Positions 10,101-15,635 of a DNA stretch of 64,000 nucleotides are shown here, piece after piece. The translations under genes and the position numbers were made by a program. Below the pieces are notes generated by a model. That model was not told the DNA's origin, did not search any database, and saw only the letters and a program-made list of their open reading frames with translations. Source of the stretch: Pseudomonas antarctica (GTDB lineage Bacteria > Pseudomonadota > Gammaproteobacteria > Pseudomonadales > Pseudomonadaceae); NCBI RefSeq assembly GCF_001647715.1, contig NZ_CP015600.1:186001-250000 (forward strand). The letters are read 5' to 3'. Positions within the stretch are counted from its first letter, which is position 1, and each line of letters starts with the position of its first letter.

Positions 10101-12938
10101 TGGACCGCAATGTTCAAACCGGATGCCGGTATCACGGCCACCCGCAACCTGATCACGTTGAACAACACGGGTGTCTACGACCTGGCGGGCAACGCGGGCA
10201 CGGGTACCACAGACTCCAACATTTTCAGCATCGACACCCAGCCGCCGACTGCCACCGTCGTGATTGCCAACCCGCTCCTGACGGCCGGCAGCACCAGCCT
10301 CCTTACGGTAACGTTCTCGGAGCCTGTGACGAATTTCGACAACAGCGACCTGATCGTTGCCACCGGCAGAATCAGCAGAATGACGTCCAGCGATGGCGGG
10401 CGCACCTGGACTGGGATATTCACGCCCGCCGATGGCATTCAGGCCAGCAGCAGTACCATTTCGCTGAACAACGTCGGTGTGAGCGATCTTGCAGGCAACA
10501 GCGGTTGGGGTTGGATCAACTCCAATGCGTTCAACGTCCAGACCTCACACCCTACCGCGACCCTCGAGATCTCCGACACGGTTATCAATAAGGACGAAAT
10601 ACAGATCGTAACGGTGCGTTTCTCCGAGGCGGTGCAGGGCTTCAACCTTAGCAGTCTGCATGCCCCGGACGGCACTTTCAGCCAACTCACCCGCTACAGC
10701 GACACGCTTTACACGGCGGTGTTCACGCCGAATGCAAACGTGACGGCCCCCGCCAATTTGATCACGCTGGACACCAGCAGCGTTCAAAACGCCTTCGGTA
10801 ATAGAGGCGTTGTGAATGCGCTGTCGCCGGTTTTTGCAATCGATACGGTTATACCCACGGCGACCTGGACGCTGTCCGATAAGTTGCTGGAACCGGGCGA
10901 GACCGCCACCGTCACCGTCACCTTCTCCGAGTGGGTCACCGGGTTCGACAACCGCGCAATCGTCAACCTGCAAGCGGCCACATTGAGTCCGTTCTACAGC
11001 CTCGACGGTGGCAGGACCTGGCAGGCGACACTGACGCCGACGCCGGGCGCGGGTTCCTCGGGCAGCTACCTCATTGGTTTGTCCCTGGCTTACGTCAAAG
11101 ACAGGGCCGGCAATACCAACTACGCGTTCGATGCCGGCTCAATGATCGCCTACACGGTCGACCACACACCGCTGAGTTCCAATGTTTACTTGAGCTCCGA
11201 GCGTTTGGCGGTCGGCGCAACGAGCACGGTGTCTATCTACTTCAACAAGGCGGTCAGCAACTTTGACCTGAGCGACCTCAGCGCCGACAACGGCGTGCTG
11301 TCCAACCTGCGCACCAGTGATGGTGGTATCAGCTGGCAGGCAACACTGACGCCATTTGCCAATACCACCAGTGCCCAGAACGTGGTGCGGCTCAACAACG
11401 CCGGCGTGACCTACTACGGCGGCAGCACCGGTGCAGGTATCACCACTTCGCGCAACTACACGGTCGATACCCAACGCCCGACCTCCACCATTGTGGTCGA
11501 CAAGACCAGCCTGGGCGGCAGCGAGAAGGCCACAGTGACCATTACCTTCAGTGAAGCCGTTGAGTTCTACAACAGCCCACAGGCGCAGAACGCCTGGCTC
11601 AGCGGCCTGAAAAGCGTGGACGGCGGCATCACCTGGACCGCTACGCTCACGCCGCAGCGCTACATCGAAGACACCAGCAACGTGGTGAGCCTGGACAATA
11701 CCCAGGTGCATGACCTCAGCGGCAACGCGGGCCTGGGGACCAGTACGTCGAACAGCTACGCGATCGATACCCGCCCGGCCACTGCCACGATTGTGGTCGA
11801 CAAGGCCGAGCTTGCCAGCGGCGAAACGGCCAACGTCACGATCACCTTCAACGAGGCGGTGTCGGGCCTTAAACTGGACAACCTGAGTGTCGCCAGTGGC
11901 GTGTTGAGCAACTTGAAAAGTGTCGATGGCGGCATCACCTGGACCGCCACGCTGACGCCTAAAGATCATCTGCAGAACTGGTATGACACGGTAGTACTGG
12001 ATGGCAAAGGGGTAACGGATGCGGCAGGTAACTCGTCAGCCAACACGTATGCCTACTCGAGTTATTTTGCCGTCGATACCCAAGGCCCGCAGGTGTACAT
12101 CGAGGTATCGGATACCCAGCTCAAGGCCGGGCAGGGCACCCAGGTGTTTATCTGGTTCAGCGAACCCGTGCGCGGCTTCGACCTGTCCAGCCTGAAAGTG
12201 CCGAACGGCACGCTGTCCAACCTGCAAAGTGGCGAGGGCGGCTATTACTGGACCGCGACCCTGACGCCGAACAACAACGTCAATGTCAGCGGCAACATCA
12301 TCACGGTAGACAACAGCACGGTTCGCGACCTGGCCGGTAACGTCGGCGAAGGCATCAGCCAGTCCAACGCCTACGCGATCAATAGTGTCACGGTCACGGC
12401 CGACCCTCTGACCCTCACCGGCGGTATCGCAAGGCCGGTGACTGACATGCCGCACCTGCCGCTGCAACCGGGTGTCTTCGCCCCGCCTATCGGCAACCTG
12501 GGTTCACCGCTGACGTTTGCGCCGCTGTTTGAGCAGCGCGTACTGGGCGACGGTGTTCGCCCGTTGGGGGACATTTTTATCAACAACGGCGCCACCAGCC
12601 CGAGCTTTATCGCTCAGGTGTTTACCAGCACCGATAACGTCGGAGACGGTTCCGGCAAGGGCTTCCTCGGTTTTGGCGGCGGCGATGGCGGGGTGTTCGG
12701 TACAAGCACTCTCTCCAGCCTGTTTAACCGTGAAACCGGCGGCGACGGTAGCTCACTAAAGGCCTTCGACAGCAAATCGATCAAAGGCCAGGGCGACCCG
12801 ACCCAAGCGCTGCGCGGGGTATTTGGGGCGCCGACGCTCGGCCAACAATTGCAGCAGCTCAAAGACACTGAAAAACGCCAGGTGATGGACCTGGCACAGG
12901 CACTGCAACAAGTCGGCATCAGCGAAATGCAGGCTTGA
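4119..12938 (+). CDS. Giant DUF4347/Ig-like repeat surface adhesin
   Basis: 2939 residues from the ATG at 4119; an in-frame GTG at 4068 directly after the sulfotransferase stop is an alternative. Domains in order: a short N-terminus with LEPRMLFDGA (about 26-35), the LEPR motif of large exported proteins; a DUF4347 domain (about 90-245; VQIIAHGNSGDLWLG, DILIYACNTAEG); a beta-helix-like, very Gly-rich region (about 250-610, starting SGADSGVGSLRAAL); 21 Ig-like repeats of about 102 residues (consensus LVTITFSEAVTGFTNADLTI ... GGITWTATFTP); and a non-repetitive C-terminus of about 180 residues ending in a Gln-rich amphipathic helix. No RTX nonapeptides and no classical Sec signal. Family knowledge: such proteins are exported and mediate attachment. 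A TolC-like gene follows 41 bp downstream, but no ABC or membrane-fusion partner is adjacent. Confidence 0.9.
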   Translation: MWWSKGKARQATTGATSPASPMIMFLEPRMLFDGAVAATVVDAAQADSHATADAAAKASTVDHATASKDTHAQTDAPATPAPVAVPGQAVVFVDARVKDSADLLKGVAPGTQVVQLDASKEGLQQIADYLGSHQGVSSVQIIAHGNSGDLWLGSTYLSADNVAARSAVLAQIGQDMNVGGDILIYACNTAEGDKGISFVDSLASLTGRDIAASSNRTGAGGDWTLEIATGSIESHTALSYQAMSAYQYGLATITVTSGADSGVGSLRAALSSAVAGDTVTFNTPGMTVNLNSQLVITKNLTVEGDLDHNGTPDVTISGQYKTQVLTVNSGVTATLDGLVITKGLMAGNGGSGGSATTAANLLGAGISNFGHLTLNNVSVTANAASGGGGGGGVAGGDVGGAGGGGGAVGGGTGGHGGITGNGSGIYAGTAGTANQGGTGGGYRTMGGIGGSSSGGAGSTGIYGYTNGSAGGTAASGALSIGGGGGGSGWNAAGGKGGAAAGGIYNASGATLTIVGTSSITGNIGAGGGGGGGSAAGSGTTLNGGDGGLGVGAIWNKGSVLITAANFATLGGTSNTGASGNGGLATAASAGNKPTAVNGLFNDIGATANTAYSPAPTATIVIGTVAQHIGSTSPVTITFNQAVTGFTNADLTIANGTLSAVNSLDGGVTWNATFTPSADTTSATNHIVLDNTGVSSVSTSTAGVGTTTSNNYAIDTVRPTATLSVSAPTLSTTANGTVTITFSEAVAGFSLSDMTASNGTLSNLATSDNIHWTATLTPNASNTSSGNVVTLDNALYTDVATNAGTGTTTSNTYGIDTLRPTASIVVATTALNIGGTSLVTITFSEAVTGFTSADLTVANGTVSGLSSSDGGVTWTGTLAATAGITDTTNVITLANNGVSDAAGNTGTGTTDSNNYVIDTQRPTATIVVADNALKLGETSLVTITFSEAVTGLTNADLTIANGTLTAVSTADGGVTWTATFTPTSNITDTTNLITLDNTGVSDGAGNTGTGSTNSNNYAVDTQRPTATIVLAENALKIGGTSLVTITFSEAVTGLTNADLTIANGTLTAVSTADGGVTWTATFTPNSNITDSTNLITLDNTGIADQAGNAGSGTTDSNNYAIDTQRPTATIILADPTLSAGETSLVTITFSEAVTGFTNADLAVANGNLSAVSSADGGITWTATFTPTANIRSATNIITLQNTGVSDLAGNDGFGTSNSGNYMIDTRAPTATIVVADNSLTIGETSLVTITFSEAVTGFSNADLTVANGTLTAVSSADGGITWTATLTPTNAITDTTNLITLDNSGVQNGSGNTGVGTTNSNNYAIDTQRPTATIVVSDSALAIGETSQVTITFSEAVTGFTNADLTIANGTLSAVSSSNGGLTWTATFTPTSNVTDSTNLITLDNTGVTDQAGNAGSGTTDSNNYAIDSQRPTATVVIADPTLKAGETTLVTVTFSEAVTGFDNSDLSVANGTLSAVSSSDGGITWTATFTPTVGVRDTTNLIILNNSGVSDIAGNTGTGTTNSGNYTIDTLLPTASIVVADNALNAGETSLVTITFSEAVTGFNNADLTIANGTLSAVSSSDGGITWTATFTPTSNVTDTTNLITLDNSGVQNASGNAGAGTTNSNNYAIDTARPTATLVVADAALGVGQTSLVTITFSEAVTGFTNADLTVANGTLSAVSSSDGGVTWTATLTPNAGITDTSNVVRLDNTGVQDLAGNTGTGTTDSNNYAIDSQRPTATIVIADPSLSAGETTLVTVTFSEAISGFDNSDLSVANGTLSAVSSSDGGITWIATFTPTVGVRDTTNLITLNNSGVSDIAGNAGTGTTNSGNYTIDTVLPTASIVVADNALKVGETSLVTITFSEAVTGFNNADLTIANGTLSAVSSRDGGITWTASFTPTSNITDSTNLITLDNRGVQNAAGNSGAGNTDSNNYAIDTQRPTATIVVAGPTITVGQWTQVTVKFSEAVTGFTNADLTIANGTLTAVRNVDVGITWTAMFKPDAGITATRNLITLNNTGVYDLAGNAGTGTTDSNIFSIDTQPPTATVVIANPLLTAGSTSLLTVTFSEPVTNFDNSDLIVATGRISRMTSSDGGRTWTGIFTPADGIQASSSTISLNNVGVSDLAGNSGWGWINSNAFNVQTSHPTATLEISDTVINKDEIQIVTVRFSEAVQGFNLSSLHAPDGTFSQLTRYSDTLYTAVFTPNANVTAPANLITLDTSSVQNAFGNRGVVNALSPVFAIDTVIPTATWTLSDKLLEPGETATVTVTFSEWVTGFDNRAIVNLQAATLSPFYSLDGGRTWQATLTPTPGAGSSGSYLIGLSLAYVKDRAGNTNYAFDAGSMIAYTVDHTPLSSNVYLSSERLAVGATSTVSIYFNKAVSNFDLSDLSADNGVLSNLRTSDGGISWQATLTPFANTTSAQNVVRLNNAGVTYYGGSTGAGITTSRNYTVDTQRPTSTIVVDKTSLGGSEKATVTITFSEAVEFYNSPQAQNAWLSGLKSVDGGITWTATLTPQRYIEDTSNVVSLDNTQVHDLSGNAGLGTSTSNSYAIDTRPATATIVVDKAELASGETANVTITFNEAVSGLKLDNLSVASGVLSNLKSVDGGITWTATLTPKDHLQNWYDTVVLDGKGVTDAAGNSSANTYAYSSYFAVDTQGPQVYIEVSDTQLKAGQGTQVFIWFSEPVRGFDLSSLKVPNGTLSNLQSGEGGYYWTATLTPNNNVNVSGNIITVDNSTVRDLAGNVGEGISQSNAYAINSVTVTADPLTLTGGIARPVTDMPHLPLQPGVFAPPIGNLGSPLTFAPLFEQRVLGDGVRPLGDIFINNGATSPSFIAQVFTSTDNVGDGSGKGFLGFGGGDGGVFGTSTLSSLFNRETGGDGSSLKAFDSKSIKGQGDPTQALRGVFGAPTLGQQLQQLKDTEKRQVMDLAQALQQVGISEMQA
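5956..12393 (+). repeat. 21 tandem Ig-like repeats, 306-bp period
   Basis: Inside the adhesin gene a module of about 102 codons recurs 21 times. Modules 3 to 13 (6565-9916) keep an exact 306-bp period, with long stretches nearly identical in DNA sequence; the first two and the last eight diverge in both sequence and length. Module ends alternate between NNYAIDTQ-type and SGNYTIDT-type. Modules 8-10 (8081-8998) and 11-13 (8999-9916) look like a duplicated three-module block of 918 bp, with 9/12 and 10/13 almost identical. This pattern indicates recent internal duplication or gene conversion. Confidence 0.9.
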
Positions 12939-12979
12939 ACACACTTAATTCAAGGCGCAGTAACAGGGGCAGTCCAAGG

Positions 12980-14494
12980 ATGAAAACAGGTCATAAGTTG
13001 TTCGGCGCCAGCTTGCTGGCGCTGGCGATCAGCGGTTGTGCGGTCACCAGTGAGCCGATTGAACGCAGTGTCAGTGAGCAGCGAGCCCGCAGCGATCTGC
13101 AAGGCATGTACAAGGACCAGGAGCCGTTGAACGGCCCGCTGACGCTGCACCAGGCCATGGCCCGTGCCGTCAAATACAACCTCGAAGGCCGTTTGAAAGT
13201 GATGGAAGAGGCCCTGGCCAAACGCCAGTCGGACCTCTCGAGTTTTGACATGCTGCCGCGCATGGCACTCTCGGCGGGTTACGCCGGGCGCAACAACACC
13301 AACGCCTCCAGCAGCCAAAGCGTACGCACCGGCACCCAATCCCTGGAACCGTCGACCTCCCAGGATCGCGACCGCCGCGTGGCCGACCTGACCATGGTGT
13401 GGAACGTGCTCGACTTCGGCGTCAGCTACATCAGCGCCAAGCAGCAAGGCGACCAGCGACTGATCATCCAGGAACGTCGGCGCAAGGTGATCAACACCAT
13501 CGTCCAGGACGTGCGCTCGGCCTATTGGCGAGCGGTGGCGGCCGAACGTTTACTGACCCAGATCGACAGCCTGATGGCGCGTGTCGACCAGGCTCAGACC
13601 AACAGCCAGAGCATGAGCGAGCAGCGTATCGGCGACCCGGTGCAGGCCCTCGGTTACCAGCGCGCGCTGATCGAAGCCACACGCCAATTGCAGGAACAGC
13701 GCCGCGCGTTGTCCCTGGCCAAGACCGAGCTCGCAACCTTGATCAACCTGCCTATGGGCACCGACCTCAAGCTGGCCACGCCGGACAACTACAGCGTGCC
13801 CGAGCTTAAGGTCGACCTGGCCAGCCTGGAACAGGAAGCCCTGGCTAACCGCCCGGAATTGCGCGAGCAGGACTACCAGACCCGCATCAGTGCCGCCGAG
13901 ACCCGCAAAGCCATGCTGCGCCTGTTGCCAGGCCTGGAGTTCTCGGCCGGCGGGCACTACGACAGTAACTCGTTCCTGACCGACAACCGCTGGGCCGACT
14001 ACGGCGCCAAGATCACCTGGAACCTGTTCAACGTGATTTCCGCACCCGCTGCCATCGACGTTGCCAAGGCCGGTGAGGAAGTCGCCACCGCACGCCGCCA
14101 GGCGATGTCCATCGCTGTGCTGGCACAAATCTACGTGGCCAACGCCAACTACCAGGACGCCGTGCGTCAGTTCAAGACCAACGACCAGTTGGCCAACATC
14201 GACGGGCAGATCCTCACCCAGCTGCGCAACCGTCATGAAGCGGCTGGCCTCGGCGAACTTGACCTGATCCAGGGCGAACTCAATACGCTGCAGGCCGACC
14301 TGCGGCGCGACCTGGCCTACGCCGACCTGCGCAACGCCTACGGCCAGATTTTTGCCAGCGCGGGTCTCGACCCGCTGCCCGAGCAGTTGGATTCCGACCG
14401 CGTGCAAGCTATCGCCACGGCGTTGGCGAGCCGCGAATCGGCATGGGCCGCCGGCAACATCACCACGCCTGCGCCGCACGCTGTCGCCAAATAG
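12980..14494 (+). CDS. TolC family outer-membrane lipoprotein
   Basis: 504 residues from ATG 12980. The N-terminus is a lipoprotein signal (hydrophobic stretch LFGASLLALAISGC, Cys at 20). Two TolC-type halves rich in long helices follow; LTLHQAMARAVKYNLEGRL is the usual opening of the first outer-membrane efflux domain. TolC proteins form trimeric outer-membrane channels with a periplasmic tunnel. It lies 41 bp downstream of the adhesin, so the likely job is the outer-membrane step of adhesin export. No adaptor or ABC ATPase gene is adjacent, so the remaining components must be encoded elsewhere, or the link is fortuitous. A TTG at 12935 would lengthen the protein, but it would put residues before a good lipoprotein signal. 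Confidence 0.85.
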   Translation: MKTGHKLFGASLLALAISGCAVTSEPIERSVSEQRARSDLQGMYKDQEPLNGPLTLHQAMARAVKYNLEGRLKVMEEALAKRQSDLSSFDMLPRMALSAGYAGRNNTNASSSQSVRTGTQSLEPSTSQDRDRRVADLTMVWNVLDFGVSYISAKQQGDQRLIIQERRRKVINTIVQDVRSAYWRAVAAERLLTQIDSLMARVDQAQTNSQSMSEQRIGDPVQALGYQRALIEATRQLQEQRRALSLAKTELATLINLPMGTDLKLATPDNYSVPELKVDLASLEQEALANRPELREQDYQTRISAAETRKAMLRLLPGLEFSAGGHYDSNSFLTDNRWADYGAKITWNLFNVISAPAAIDVAKAGEEVATARRQAMSIAVLAQIYVANANYQDAVRQFKTNDQLANIDGQILTQLRNRHEAAGLGELDLIQGELNTLQADLRRDLAYADLRNAYGQIFASAGLDPLPEQLDSDRVQAIATALASRESAWAAGNITTPAPHAVAK

Positions 14495-14503
14495 CCAGGC
14501 AGC

Positions 14504-14532
14504 ACTGACGGCGAGCCTCACTCGTCGTCAGT
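14504..14532 (+). terminator. Strong hairpin after the TolC-like gene
   Basis: A 12-bp RNA stem (left arm 14504-14515, right arm 14521-14532, one G-U pair) closes a five-nt loop nine bases after the TolC-like stop codon. There is no T-run behind it, so it may protect the 3' end of the messenger or pause transcription rather than terminate it by itself. Confidence 0.5.
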
Positions 14533-14552
14533 CTGGCTGGCGCGTGGACTAG

Positions 14553-14579
14553 ACTCCTGGGAAACGTCTTCCCAGGAGT
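14553..14579 (+). promoter_or_regulatory. Hairpin that masks the ribosome-binding site of DUF2789 gene
   Basis: ACTCCTGGGAA (14553-14563) and TTCCCAGGAGT (14569-14579) form a perfect 11-bp stem with a five-nt loop. The right arm contains AGGAG (14574-14578), the only good ribosome-binding site for the ATG at 14585 (six-base spacer). In the folded messenger this site would be fully paired. That arrangement is typical of translational control elements such as thermosensor hairpins or protein-bound operators. No T-run follows, so it is not an ordinary terminator. Confidence 0.65.
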
Positions 14580-14584
14580 TAGCC

Positions 14585-14830
14585 ATGGAATTGCCGGTGC
14601 ACAGCTTGCCGTCACTGTTCAAACAGCTTGGGCTGCCGGATGACCCGGTCAGTATTGAGAAGTTTGTGGCCGTGCATTCGCCGCTCAAGCCTGATCTGCA
14701 TCTGGCGGATGCGTTTTTCTGGACGCCCAGCCAGAGCGCGTTTTTACGCGAGGAAATTCTGGACGATGCGGATTGGGCCGAGGTGGTGGATGAGTTGAAT
14801 GTGTTGTTGCGTAAAGGGCGCGGGCTATAA
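14585..14830 (+). CDS. DUF2789 family protein
   Basis: 81 residues, MELPVHSLPSLFKQLGLPDD at the start and an acidic helical C-terminus (EEILDDADWAEVVDELNVLL). The pattern matches DUF2789, a small cytoplasmic family common in Pseudomonas and other gammaproteobacteria with no known function. The start is fixed by AGGAG six bases upstream, which is buried in a perfect hairpin (see the regulatory entry). The gene stands alone between the TolC-like gene and a REPIN. Confidence 0.8.
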   Translation: MELPVHSLPSLFKQLGLPDDPVSIEKFVAVHSPLKPDLHLADAFFWTPSQSAFLREEILDDADWAEVVDELNVLLRKGRGL

Positions 14831-14916
14831 AAAACCTTTCCCTCCCGGTGGAGGAAATCCAGCGCCGCCTCAATGCTCAGGCCGAACGGCAGGCCGGATG
14901 CCAACGCTGATCCAAC

Positions 14917-15006
14917 TGTAGGAGCGGGCTTGCCCGCGATAGCGCAGTGACAGTCGCCATCTGCATTGACTGAACTACCGTCATCGCGGGCAAGCCCGCT
15001 CCCACT
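14917..15006. repeat. REPIN (pair of inverted REP sequences)
   Basis: TGTAGGAGCGGGCTTGCCCG at 14917 and its inverted partner GCGGGCAAGCCCGCTCCCAC ending near 15004 enclose a short unique spacer. This is the standard Pseudomonas REP doublet. Such units are mobilised by RAYT transposases and often sit just after genes, here about 90 bp behind the DUF2789 stop. Confidence 0.85.
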
Positions 15007-15124
15007 GGTAGTCGTCGGTGTTGCAGACATCGAAGTCGTGTCGCTGAAAACCCGACGCTCGCGCTCAAACCCGCTTTACTTACCTTCACCTTCTCGCCAC
15101 CCATCCATAAATTTGTTTCAAAAC

Positions 15125-15172
15125 TTGACGGCTTTGGATGCATCCACCATATTGATAGTTAGCAAACTAACT
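15125..15172 (+). promoter_or_regulatory. Promoter and candidate MarR operator
   Basis: TTGACG (15125-15130) and CATATT (15148-15153) are spaced by 17 bp and could be a sigma-70 promoter. The inverted repeat AGTTAG-CAAA-CTAACT (15157-15172) would cover the transcription start, a typical place for an autoregulatory MarR-family operator. It lies 16 bp before the regulator's GTG start. The operator role is inferred from position and symmetry. Confidence 0.55.
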
Positions 15173-15188
15173 GTATGCGAACAATCCA

Positions 15189-15635
15189 GTGCCTCAAACC
15201 CTCGAACAACTCCAGATGAACCTCAGCAGCAGCATGGTGGTGGGCGCCCGTAACTGGCGCAAAATCTGCCAGACCACGCTGGTGAGCTACGGTATTTCCG
15301 AAGCCTGCGCCGTGCCGCTCTTGATGATCGGCCGCTTGGGCGACGGTGTGCACCAGGTAAAAGTCGCCCAGGCGTCCGGGATGGAAAGCCCGTCGCTGGT
15401 GCGCCTGCTCGACCAACTGTGCAGTGGCGGTTACGTGTGCCGTACCGAAGACGTGCACGACCGCCGCGCCAAGGCCTTGAGCCTTACCGAGCGTGGCCGT
15501 GAGCTGGTGCAGGCGGTGGAAGTGCAACTGGTTCGGTTGCGTAAGGACGTGTTGGCAGATATCGCCCACGGCGATCTTGAGGCCGCGCTGCGCGTACTGC
15601 GCGCGTTTGAAGCGGCTGAGGTTGCAACGCCTTGA
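15189..15635 (+). CDS. MarR family transcriptional regulator
   Basis: 148 residues with a winged-helix fold. Residues about 55-80 (VKVAQASGMESPSLVRLLDQL) form the recognition helix region, and YVCRTEDVHDRRAKALSLTERG the beta wing, including the DRRAK signature of the family. MarR dimers bind palindromic operators and are released by phenolic or other aromatic ligands. It is the first gene of the efflux operon: its TGA overlaps the TTG of the FUSC gene. The start is GTG at 15189, which has no clear ribosome-binding site; ATG 15216 is an alternative that would still leave the winged helix complete. Confidence 0.88.
   Translation: MPQTLEQLQMNLSSSMVVGARNWRKICQTTLVSYGISEACAVPLLMIGRLGDGVHQVKVAQASGMESPSLVRLLDQLCSGGYVCRTEDVHDRRAKALSLTERGRELVQAVEVQLVRLRKDVLADIAHGDLEAALRVLRAFEAAEVATP

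Noticed and set aside
12394..12938. RTX-type secretion signal at the adhesin C-terminus
   Set aside because: The Gly-rich stretch (FLGFGGGDGGVFG) is not a GGxGxDxUx repeat; no calcium-binding nonapeptides are visible.
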